From contig JAANYP010006978.1 in assembly GCA_020465985.1 (NCBI GenBank), positions 124,001 to 188,000 of the forward strand: a DNA stretch of 64,000 bases. Direction: 5' to 3'. Source of the stretch: Centrapalus pauciflorus. Its lineage: Eukaryota; Streptophyta; Magnoliopsida; Asterales; Asteraceae. The notes below the pieces were generated by a model. The model made no database searches. It had not been told where the DNA came from and worked only from the letters and a program-made list of their open reading frames with translations. The translations under genes were made by a program, and so were the position numbers. The number at the start of each line of letters is the position of its first letter. The stretch's first letter is position 1. Positions 53,850 through 64,000 of this stretch are shown here, piece by piece.

Positions 53850-56800
53850 TTGAGATATCACTGGTCTGTATGAACTTCCTGATATTTGGACGTAGACCTC
53901 TCATAAAGAAACGCTTATGTATAAAGACCCATTCATACCCCCCCACAACTGTCATCTATTCCTGCTCTAATTACAGTAACTCTATCTCCATCTCATCTTG
54001 GGTGTGTGGTTTATGTTAATAGTTGTGCATGAGACTTTATCCTTAATTAGCTTGCAATGGATGTGCTTTTGCAAGGAACTCTAGAGGATTATATTTCATG
54101 AATGAAGGCCTCAAATGGTGGCTGATCTAAAATCCGGGTTCTAGGGCCTACAAGTGCATGTATATTCGTCTCTTGACCACCTCGTTATGGTCTGCTGCAT
54201 AGTAGTACTAGTACCTGGAGAACGATGATAACGATGAGAATAAATATCACACATGTTAGGGTAGAGTCACCTCACCCTCACTGAGTTCGGTTAGCTCTCA
54301 CTCCATCGATACACACATGAAAATTCTACAAGAGCCACCCGAGATCTGTTAGTTTCTCACAAATGAAAGTCAACGTATGACAATACATAATAATTCATGT
54401 CATAGTAGTTAGTTGCAACATATATTCAAATTCGTTCTAAGGTGGCATGTTGCTTACTTACTTACATACTACAAATGATGGATGTAATACAAATACATGA
54501 TAGTATGGTGCAATGTGTAATCATTATCGCCATAGCAGCCTGTTTCCCACAATCTCGAACCAAACATGGTGCAAAACACATCTCGAACCAAGCATCATTC
54601 CAAAACATGTTAGTACAGTGTAACGTGTAATCATCAATCGCCACGAATGCAACTCGTTAACATACTACACATGGTGCAAGTCCTACTTTCACAGATACTA
54701 CCACCCCGTATGGTACAATATATATTTATAACGGATATCCACGTTGTATAATACTAAACAGTTGTCGTACGCTTACCGTTAAATGTCCTAGAGTTACCAT
54801 AATTTGAGTTTGTCTACCATGTTGCAGTTACCACACGCATAGGCTTACCAAAACAAGGTGGTTTACAATGAAACTGCTCGACTACCATACGTGAGGATAT
54901 TGATTATTCAGTTTGATCCACACCGCACGATTACCACCCACAGGCTTATCGCTTAGATTATGTTTACAATTGTAGTACAGTTATCACAATTCACAAGCTC
55001 AAGCTAACCGTAGGATAGATCCACACCACACGATTACCACATGCACACAGGGGCGGATCCAGGATTTTTTGTTATCGGTATCACTTTTTTGAGTAAATTT
55101 AATAGATAGATTTTTAAAGTATTTTCTAAGATGGATCGGATCAACGAAACGGGTTGCCAACACAAAATTAACAAATAACAAGATTTTTATAATTACAAAA
55201 GTACATAGTACAATACTATCTCTCAACTGTCGGAGTTGCGACCGACAAAACCAATATTAGCTTCAACAATTAAAATCATTCGGATACATCTCCGCCAACC
55301 TTAATAACATTGATGCATCAAAGTACCTAAAAGAATCACACGGTTAGGGGTTTTCAACAAATTTAAGCACCTCCCTAACCGATGAGAAGCGATGATATCC
55401 ATTAGAGGTTTTTCAATCAAATGGACCGGTGTTTTCAACAAGGTTTGGGCTAATTTTTTTCGGGTTTTTTTAAAATCTATTTGGTTGGTTATTGAATCTT
55501 GTCTCTTATACTTTTTATTTCTATTGAACTTCTATTTTTCTTTCAAGTTTTTATGATTAAACTCGGTTATATTTTAATAAGTTTGGGTAATGAAGTCAAC
55601 AAATATAAATTAGATTTGTGTATAATACATTAATAAATTTTTCGTAGGTGTCACTAAAAAAATATCTCAGGTGTCACTCGAATTTTTGATACACACGTAA
55701 CTCAGTATTTTAAAATTTTATCGGTGTCACTTGACACCCATTATAATACATTGCATCCGCCCATGCATGCACATGCTTATCTCTTTGGTGGTGTCTAAAA
55801 TTGAAATACAGTTACCACATGTTTAGGCATACCGTATCCTCCTGTTCCACACGCTCAGGCTTACCAATTATGCATTTAAATTACAAAAAAAACTACCGTG
55901 AGTATAGCAACTAATGATGACAAGACATGAATGCAAAAGAATATTAAAGACAAATAACAAAACAAGTAACTCAAATGTGTGCATATTGATATATCAATGT
56001 TAAAACTCACAGTGATCGGAAACAATAATTAATTGATTCCCGAAATCGAGTCTCAATAGTCAAATATGAATAAACCCTCACGGGATAGGCTTTGTCGCTT
56101 CCATTCACCTATATAAACATATACATAGTGGGTATACACAATCCTCATATGGGTCCATGTTCTCATACAGTTAGCTTAGCGCATGTTTTCGGTAGTTAAA
56201 ACGATAGTTATATGCCATTTCATCACTCTATGAAACCGAAGGATTTTAGAGTCGTTTAACCCTTCCACTAGAAGTGAGAAATAAATATTAAACCCTTACG
56301 TAAGTCCCTTGTGCTAAAAATCAAATTTTTAGATAGAAGTGTTTGACTCGACAAGTTACTTTGTGTGAGTCGACGAGTTAATGAATTCTGCTGAAATTTG
56401 TGTTGTTGGTCAGAACTGACTAGGGGAGTCGCCATGAAACCTACACATAATGCCTACGGGTGTAAAGCAAATTTTTCTAAAACTTCACATAACTCAATAT
56501 CGTCACTTAGAAACACTTGCATACAATTATAACATACATTGGGTTGATTTTGAGCCTTCAAAACACATCAAAAACATGAAGATTCAACCCCAAAACTCAT
56601 TTGAGCTCTTACAATGTGTTTTGGCTTAAACAATCACCCCCGCCATTTATATTTATGGCTGAAATACAATTTTATGCAAAAAACAACAATCTTCATTTGA
56701 AAATGGAACCATTTTCATATGAATATATTTATTAAAAAAACATTTGAAGTTAAAATGAAGAACAAAGAAGAGGAAAAATGTGAGAAACGTATGCCTCACT

Positions 56801-56850
56801 TCTTAGCACCAATGATCAAGACTTCAGTCCCAGACCTTTAAAATTAAATA
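53850..56850. repeat. Degenerate repeat region, possible old retrotransposon
   Basis: The phrase TTACCACACGCATAGGCTTACC and variants recur loosely between about 54780 and 55870 (near 54825, 54920, 55030 and 55810). It may be a decayed LTR or satellite-like stretch. A hAT-like element (55050-55762) sits inside. No coding region was recognised. Confidence 0.35.
55050..55762. mobile_element. Element with GGGGCGGATCCAGGAT-type ends
   Basis: The left end GGGGCGGATCCAGG and right end GCATCCGCCC are inverted, with ATCGGTATCAC / GTGTCACTTGACACC-like subterminal pairing. Such ends are widespread in plant DNA transposons. ATGCACA-like sequence flanks both sides but no exact duplication could be fixed. 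Confidence 0.5.
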
Positions 56851-58880
56851 GTAGTTGCTAGTTTAGTTAACTATTTTAGCAATGGTTTTAAACCGTTATC
56901 GGTTCATTAAAACTCAGTTGCTAAACTAGAATATGAATTTTCTTAATAAGAAAAAATACGTCATGTTTATTGTTATAAACGAAAATAGTTGTTACTAATT
57001 CTCACATTCTATTTAGCAACGACCAATATTTGTTGCTTATGAAATTGTGCACACATGTATGCGTATTTGTTTACGCCTTAAACTCTTATTTCCACATTCC
57101 TATGTTTTAATGTTTTATGTACCTAAAATTTATGACTTCTTAGCGTGAATGAAGATATAAAAAAAATGGATTAAAACTCTTGATTGATTAAACTTATTTA
57201 ATATTTATAGATTCATACAACTTCAATCATTGACATATCTATCATTGTATTTATCTTAGGCTTTATATATGAAAATCTATTAATTAAAAGGAAAATAAAA
57301 CAATTAAGAAAATAAAACATCGTGAATAACTTGAGTGCCTAATTGTCTTCGATTGTTAGACCAAAAATGGAAAGATTAGTGAATTAGTTACAAAGACAAC
57401 TCGATGTGCTTATTTAGAAAAATGACTTCCAAACGGTTGGCGGAATTATGCGTTCTTAATTGGCCTGGCCTCATTAGAGGAAATTAGTTTCTCTCTTTCA
57501 AAATTGTTGGAATTCTTGTCTTAATCAACATGAAAATCATGTTAAAACATAGATTAATGTAATGATGGTGTTACATTACATGGTCATCGTTTACATCCTT
57601 GTTTTTTTATCGATTCCAATACATATAATTTTACTAGGCTTTTTTAAATAAAATCTGCCATATATAACAACTAAAAAGTTAGGCATAAAACTTGAATGAC
57701 TAAATATTTAAAATTTATTTTTAAAGTCGGTTGATTTTCTAGTAAAGAAAATTAATTTGTCATGCTTACGAAACCAAAAATAGTTGTATGAAAAGGTTCC
57801 AGATTAAATTTACGTATTTGATGTCAATTTTATTCCGGACAATGTATTTTTAAAGTTGTATATAAAGAAAGATACTTTTGCAACATTTTTAAAGAGGTGT
57901 AAGTTTAATAATTTCATCATCAAGTATTAAAATATCACTAAAATAAAAGGGTCAATATTTATTTACAATTTTCACTAATTTTGTTATTTCCCACTTCTTC
58001 AACATTATCAACTGTCTTACGTGGTGGTCTTAAGATCTGAAATCTAAAACTAAGAGGTGATCTTAAGATTGTTTGTTTGAAGGATATAAAATCAGAGTTG
58101 CAAACTAAAAAAAAAAAAAAGACTCTTATTTTATTTTATTTTTTCAGACCAAAATCTTCCTCTTAATTATAATAGGTAAATTTAAAGGTTTAAACTTTTT
58201 AAGTGTAAACTTAAACAAACAGTCTCAGTTTATTTTTAATAAAAATCAAACGACACCTTAAACAAAAAGGCATCAAAATAGTGAAATGTTTTCGGGCCTT
58301 GATTTGACCATCCCATAAATCGAAGTGCGTTTTTTGAAGCTTTGATTGGTTTTACTTTTTCTTTAAGTTGAATCATTTGTTTTTATCCTTCTACCATCTA
58401 TTAGCAAGTACATTTACAATTTTAAACTAAATCGTTGGCCTTTACAAGTAATGACAAAACTTATGCCCACGTGATTCCCATGTTTACTTAAAAATAATTT
58501 TGATTAGAACACAGAACAATGAATTTTTATATAAAAATCTTTTAAATTGTATTCTTTTCCCAATCAAATACTTTAATCTTTTTTTTTTCGTAAATTTCTC
58601 AATCATATAAAACTTGTTCAAATACTGATTTTTAACTTTCTGTTACCATTAGCCGATTATAACCATCATGTTAAACTTGCGAAAAACATCTTTATCTCCA
58701 ATGAAATGTTTAACATAGATGTCATGTATAACTTCTATCGATTTATTATGTTTAACATAGATATCATATATGCCTTTTACGGACCAAAAATGTAATTTTG
58801 TCATAACACAATTTTATGAGTTTTATTTGGTTGGGGATTGATGGGGCAAAAAATGATTGAGACTAACTTGAAAAAGTTAA
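56851..58880. other. AT-rich intergenic stretch, no gene seen
   Basis: AT-rich sequence with stops in all frames. A weak hAT-style MITE may lie at about 58025-58262 (GTGGTCTTAAGATCTGAAAT and CAAACGACACCTTAAAC). Nothing else is supported. Confidence 0.5.
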
Positions 58881-58904
58881 CTCATTAAGAAAAAAAACGT
58901 GAGC

Positions 58905-59330
58905 AAGGGATGTATGAATTGTAAAAATTAAGGAGACAGAGGTGTGCGTATAACAGTGCCAAAAAATTGGAGGTTCTTGTCTTCAACGTCTTTAATATTG
59001 GAGGTTCTAAAAAGGTCAAATGTTTGGATGACACGATGTACGTCAGAATACCACAAGTAATATAATGATGATGGTGCCGAGTTTTTTCCTTTTTAAGATG
59101 GAAATTGTTGTGAATACTGTAATGGGGAAATTTGTGCTTGATAACCAAAATCAGGATTTTGTTGCGGTGGAGGGAATGGAGTGGAAGATCCGTCACCAGA
59201 AATATTTTTTCACGTCGTTGGTTTGAGTCAAATTGTTTACCGGTGTTTTCGATCCGTTTGTGAAAATTGGTGTCTGAGAGAGTAAGAGTGATGTGAATAT
59301 GATTCTGAATATGTTTGTGAGTTGTTATTA
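58905..59330 (-). pseudogene. Decayed fragment of a Pro/Gln-rich plant gene
   Basis: On the minus strand one frame reads PFPPPQQNPDFGYQ and, a little later, QYSQQFP, preceded by a 5'-leader-like CA/CT-rich stretch. Such N termini are seen in plant transposon-related Myb/trihelix (PIF/Harbinger-linked or glutathione-S-transferase-T3-like) proteins. The frame has stops before and after, so the fragment is not a working gene. The longer 174-codon minus ORF is in another frame and looks spurious. Identity is a tentative inference. Confidence 0.35.
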
Positions 59331-59559
59331 AGGGTGGGTGGGTGGGTGTGTGTGTATAACGGTTATAAAGTCGTTGGGAAGAATAAAACAAAAAAGAAGT
59401 TGTTACCATCGGTGGTCGTGTGCCCTTGGGATGCTACGCCGCCAGGATAGAAGGGGTGGGGTGTTGCTCATCACCGGGGTGGGATGCCACATAGGCCATC
59501 CTAGCAAAAAAAAATATGGGTATACTCATTGCTTTAATAACAAATGTTGTGCATTTTAA

Positions 59560-60714
59560 AAAGAGCAAATGACATCATGATCATTTTCATATCATGTTTT
59601 CTTACCTCAAATTTCTTTGAAATGTGCTTTTAAAATACCATTGTTTGAACAATATCTTTTACTTTTTAGAGGATCATAATTTGAAAAAATGCATGTCAAT
59701 GGGATCCGAAAAATAAGAAACTAATTTGAGTGTGACATGAAATTGATAAATATATAATGTTTATATATAAATTAACTTGCTTGATAATATTCTTTCAAGC
59801 GTGTTAGAAACGAGAAATTAACTGTAGAAGTCATTAAAAGTGATTACTTAACAGTCAATAGGACAATTTCACTATATAAATTCAACCTTCACAAGGTTAC
59901 ACAAAACTTGTTCGGGATAATCCAACGATATAAGATCAAGAATACGAATGTTTTTGTATGTATATGACATACGAACGCCTAAGCCAAGTAGATGTAGTCA
60001 CTAAAACATCACACATCATGTTTAGATGAAAAATACAATTAAAACCCGTCCAAATATGTTGTTCTATGTAACTATCAAACTAAGATAGCATAGTGTGATT
60101 AATCAAGTAAGCACAATGTTTTCAATATTCTAACAAAATACACAATCGTGTTTGCAAAAACAACACGTGCTTTCATGAAAGAACACAACATGCTTAGCTG
60201 AACACCAACCCCATAAACGGCTTTGTCCCTTAACCCTACCAGGGGCACAGCCCTCTTGCCTTGGGGTATCTCAATTAGCTTTTAGCTAGAGCTTTTATTA
60301 ATATGTGTGTTTGACAATTTAGTTAGAAATTCATAGGGTGCTTTAAAGTATTTTGGCATTTCTTTAACCAAAAATTCAAGATAATCTCAAAAACTACTTC
60401 AAGTAGCTTCTCAGTTTGATGCTTAATATGTTTTTGGAAAGTTTTTCATAATGCGATCTGTCAACAAAGTCTTTAGTTTAAAATTTTCAAAAACAGAAGC
60501 TTAAACGACCAGCTACATGACAAACATAGCGTTTGGACAATATTTATTGTAATTTATACAAGTATACATACAACGGATACCTCTAAGCTTGAATCTAAAA
60601 CCCATAAAATCACTACTAAAACCAATGTTTATCGAATTATAATATTTAAGTATATATTTGAAAGTATCTAAAAGACATGTTTTCATTATAATTTGGAAAA
60701 TAAATTTTTACTAG
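59560..60714. other. AT-rich intergenic stretch, no gene seen
   Basis: No ORF of note and no repeat structure that I can define. Confidence 0.55.
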
Positions 60715-60723
60715 TATTAATAA

Positions 60724-61729
60724 TGGAAAATGTCGTCAAATAGTTGTGTACTTTTGAGTTTGAACTCATTTATGTAGTGTATTTTTTTTGTGCACATTTG
60801 GTAGTCAAACTTTCAAAAATGTTTCAATTAGGTAATTGGGTGATTTGGAAACCGGCACCAACCGGTCACCATACTTACGTGGACGGTTTTTTCAAGAAAA
60901 ATTGCATCAAATAACTATGAACTTTTAAGTTTGTACACATTTAGTTGTGTACTTTTCTTTTGTGCACATTTAGTAGTCAAACTTTTAAAAGTGTTTCAAT
61001 TAAGTAGTTGGGATATATACGTAAATGATGTAATTAAATTTAGAAAAGCCATTTGGATATATATGTAAGATTTAAAGGTTTAGAAGAATATATATGTAAT
61101 AAGAATGTTTGTAAGAATATATACGTAATGTTGGAAGTTTACAAGGATATATATGAAATTCTCCCTAAAATTAATGACTTTTAAACACGATACTTATCAA
61201 ATTCAAAACATATCATTTCCACTTAATAGATATCATGTTTAGGAGTTGAAAATTAATATTCTATTATATTGTTATAAAATGAAAGCATATTTTATCAATT
61301 TGATACATATTTTGTTTATGAATTTTTTTATAGTTTTATAGAAAAAAATAAACCATCTTAGGTTTTTTTTAATTCCAAATTATAAAAAATGTCCACATAA
61401 GCAAAGTAACCGGTTAGTATCGATATTTAGGTAACCAACTACTTAATTGGAACACTTTTAAAAGTTTGACTACTAAATGTGCACAAAAGAAAAGTACACA
61501 ACATATATGTGTACAAACATAAAAGTACATAGCTATTTGATGACATTTTTCATGAAAACCACGTCCACGTAACTATGTAAGCATGGTGACCGGTTGGTGC
61601 CGGTTTCCAAGTCACTCAACTACCTAATTGAAACATTTTTAAAATTTGACTACCAAATGTGCACAAAAAAGTACACTACATAAATTAGTACAAACTCAAA
61701 AGTACACAACTAGTTGACGTCATTTTCCC
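60724..61729. mobile_element. Mutator-type foldback element upstream of gene 2
   Basis: 1006 bp. Left end GGAAAATGTCGTCAAATAGT and right end its near complement, ending CATTTTCCC. The 9-bp duplication TATTAATAA is exact at 60715-60723 and 61730-61738. Each terminal arm holds two tandem versions of the same ~120-170 bp unit (for example AAATGTGCACAAAA near both inner and outer positions on the right), so the inverted repeat is internally duplicated. No transposase is present. Confidence 0.88.
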
Positions 61730-61738
61730 TATTAATAA

Positions 61739-62135
61739 TAATGTGAACATGTTGGATAAATATAAAGAGAAAATAATTTGAGTTTATGGGATTTAGTTAA
61801 AAGATAGAAAAGGGGATAGGATAGGATAAATGGGGGTTTAAATTGGTACGGGTGGGGGAGTAATATTTTACGTAAGAAATGTAATGTAACCGAGTGAGGC
61901 ATAAGTCAGTCAGTCTCCCCCCATCTGTAAGTTTTAAAAAACACGTACCCACATCACATTTCCAAGTGTCGCCTTCTCCTTTTCCCTTTTATTTATGTTG
62001 CCTTAATCCTATTGGCCAGCCTTCACCCTTAAACAACACAAACCCACCCCTCAACACTCACAATTCACCAAGTCTCTCTGCTACCTCTGTTTCTGTCTGT
62101 GTGTGTGTGTGTGTGAAAGAGAGAGTGTGTGTGAG
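61739..62135 (+). promoter_or_regulatory. Promoter and 5' leader of the DUF7950-type gene
   Basis: About 400 bp between the MULE and the start codon. The last 200 bp are C/T- and CA-rich, followed by a GT run (about 62097-62115) and GAGAGAG just before the ATG, as in many plant leaders. No TATA box is assigned. Confidence 0.5.
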
Positions 62136-63164
62136 ATGCTGCAAACCTTGAATCCTTACACCTCCACGGCTAAAACAGCCGAGATCATGGCTAGGTACCG
62201 GCCTATAGCACCAAGGCCTCAAGCTCCCCTAACTTCAAATGGTGGTGCTGAGGGCTCCGGCTCCGGCTCCGGTTCATCGTCACCATCCATGTCTCCGACC
62301 ATCAGGCAGTCTCCTTACCTGAGAAACGTATGGCCTCATTTGCAGTCCAGGCCAACCAGAACCAGGAAGAGGGGGAGGACGTCTCTCGGACCACCACCAC
62401 CGCCTAACGCCTTCAAAAGACCACGGACTCTTCTCCAAGGCCTTTCTCCGCCATTCCAAATCACCACTTCACCGGCCAGGAACCTCTCAATTCAGGGGTT
62501 TGCACCTCTTCCTTTGCAGCCAACAACTCACCCCACCCTTGTCACCCTCCCACTTCTCCCTTGTTCTTCACCCCACCACATGCAACAACCCAATGCCATC
62601 GACCTCAATAAGGTGGCGGCCGAAATACCAGAAGAGAAAGATCTCCTCGCACAATTGCAAAAACCTGCCACAAATGTCATCTCCCCAAGGCCAATCCGGC
62701 TCATCCCTTCAAGCATTAGCATCCGATCCATCAAAGATGACACCGCTTCCCTCCATATCTCACAGCTATTGAAGAAAGCAGAGGAGATTGAGAAAGAGTT
62801 GGAGTCACAAGTCTTGCCGGCCTTCGTGTCCGACTCTAACAACCAGGTGAGGCTGGTGAATTCAGCTTACAAGGAGATGGTCGGCCAACCTGACTGCCCC
62901 TGGTTGGAGTCCATGGTCACAGGGATTGCATGCAAGAGCATCTGTGGGGAAGTGGTGCTCAATTTTACGGATTTGGACCACGATGCCAAGGTTTCTTCAG
63001 GTGGGTTCTCGTGCTGGGCCAGGATCGAATGGGGAATGAATGGGAAGAGGAATTTGGTGAATGCTTTCGGTGAAGCAGCGAGGCTGGCATGTGAATCCAA
63101 GGACTACAAGTTCGCATGGAGGTTCCACATAAGAGAAGCCTCGGAAGCTGCTTCAAACGCTTAG
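62136..63164 (+). CDS. DUF7950-type plant protein of unknown function, single exon
   Basis: 342 residues. The ATG at 62136 is chosen because it gives MLQTLNPY...TAEIMARYRPIAPRP, an N terminus I recall from this plant family; a reading frame extends further upstream but only through the GT repeat and without an ATG. In order: conserved ARYRPIAP (19-26), a Gly-Ser linker (38-50), a Pro- and Arg-rich basic stretch with RTRKRGR (75-81) and FKRPR that suits nuclear import, a Pro-rich region, IDLNKVAAEIP (155-164), a short predicted helix EEIEKELESQ (216-225), and a conserved C-terminal domain (about 225-335) with PAFVSDSNNQVRLVNSAYKE, PWLESM, CGEVVLNF, FSCWARIEW and FAWRFHIREA. The family is plant-specific and uncharacterised. 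Same strand as ECA3, about 10.6 kb downstream, with no evident link. Confidence 0.85.
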   Translation: MLQTLNPYTSTAKTAEIMARYRPIAPRPQAPLTSNGGAEGSGSGSGSSSPSMSPTIRQSPYLRNVWPHLQSRPTRTRKRGRTSLGPPPPPNAFKRPRTLLQGLSPPFQITTSPARNLSIQGFAPLPLQPTTHPTLVTLPLLPCSSPHHMQQPNAIDLNKVAAEIPEEKDLLAQLQKPATNVISPRPIRLIPSSISIRSIKDDTASLHISQLLKKAEEIEKELESQVLPAFVSDSNNQVRLVNSAYKEMVGQPDCPWLESMVTGIACKSICGEVVLNFTDLDHDAKVSSGGFSCWARIEWGMNGKRNLVNAFGEAARLACESKDYKFAWRFHIREASEAASNA

Positions 63165-64000
63165 GAATCAGTGGGACTGAAAAGGGAGCAGCAGTATAGA
63201 AAGGACTGTATCTATGTAGGCTGTATATCATATCATATTATATTTATAAAAAAAAAATAGATATATAAAAATATAAGAATATATTATAGTAGAGGATGAA
63301 AAATACTTTTTGTTACAAACATGAACATCAGAAAGGGTACAGCTTTCTTTCAGAGTTTTTATTTCAAAGAGAAGTGTTAATGTGCCTTTGAAAGGCAATC
63401 TTTTTAGGCTTACAACCACCCAGTTCTGTTTGTGCTAATGTTGTCGAAACCTCTGGACTAATTTTGGCTTGTTTTTGGTGGTCCTTTCCATTTGAAATTG
63501 TCTGCATATGATTTAGCCTGCAGGAAGAGGATTGAAAAGAAGTAAATCATCATTCCATCTCTGGTTGATTCTAAGATATGAACAAAAGAGAATGGGCATA
63601 AAGAATCCTAGGCTTATTTCTCTGCAACACCAATAATGAAAGAAGATGATGTGTTTAACTGCATTTTGACAGTACCAATTACCAAACCCTTTTAATGATT
63701 TTTACATCGGGAAGAAATAAGCACCTTCAGTATAGGATTATGATGCTTCTTGACCTGCATAAACAATATGAGATATGTCAGCAACGGAGATCAAGTCATG
63801 ATAGCTCCAAACAATAGAAGAATGAGAGTGATTGTGAGTGGTGAATCAAGTACAGACAAGAGTATGTTGTGTGGAAGAGGGGGAAAAAAAATAGGTTTCT
63901 GCCAGCTCTCAACAACTGTTTCAGTTCTTGGCAGCAGAGAGTGGCTTCTGTGTCAACTTGAATACTAAAAATGTATGTACTAGGCTGAAGCGAAAGAATA
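63165..64000 (+). other. 3' UTR and flank of the DUF7950-type gene
   Basis: AT-rich 3' flank with a poly-A-like run near 63248. No further gene is supported up to the window end; the short ORFs show no conserved pattern. Confidence 0.6.

Noticed and set aside
58885..59409. 174-codon minus-strand ORF
   Set aside because: Composition is His/Thr/Leu-rich without domain; the more gene-like reading is in a different frame and broken.
62103..62135. Upstream extension of the DUF7950-type ORF
   Set aside because: No ATG there; it reads through a GT/GA repeat, while the ATG at 62136 gives the conserved N terminus.

Overview
The window is nuclear DNA from a flowering plant, most likely a eudicot. The signs are AT-rich introns with GT-AG borders, plant LTR retrotransposons with initiator-Met tRNA primer sites, many MITEs, long TA microsatellites and two plant genes. 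The species cannot be named from the sequence. Only two protein-coding genes are supported, both on the + strand. Most other ORFs in the window are microsatellite, repeat or antisense shadows.

Gene 1 (10838-51509) is a complete ECA3-type (type IIA, SERCA-like) Ca2+/Mn2+ P-type ATPase. I reconstructed 34 coding exons by reading conserved protein blocks and splice borders. All junctions are GT-AG, the frame stays open, and the exons sum to 3006 nt (1001 residues plus stop). All catalytic and cation-site residues I looked for are present. The gene is about 40.7 kb long because its introns hold many transposons.

Gene 2 (62136-63164) is a single-exon gene for a 342-residue plant DUF7950-type protein of unknown function, with a basic likely nuclear-targeting region. 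Part of its C-terminal domain reads like a PAS core.

Layout. 1-581: TA microsatellite and AT-rich sequence. 582-10445: a foldback MITE split by a very young, apparently coding-free LTR element (986-10368, TSD CTATT). 10446-10837: ECA3 promoter and 5' leader. 10838-51509: ECA3. Its introns hold three long hairpins (introns 4, 10 and 12), a Tourist-like element split by a solo LTR, Mutator-type and hAT MITEs, a tRNA-derived SINE, Copia LTRs and a gag relic, a 1.85 kb non-autonomous LTR element, and two foldback elements set in TA microsatellites. 51510-60714: ECA3 3' flank, hAT MITEs, degenerate repeats and a decayed minus-strand gene fragment. 60724-61729: a Mutator-type foldback element about 400 bp upstream of gene 2. 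62136-64000: gene 2 and its 3' flank.

The two genes have no evident functional link. The main biological interest is how a housekeeping cation pump is still expressed and spliced across 37 kb of transposon-filled introns, some of which would form long double-stranded RNA.
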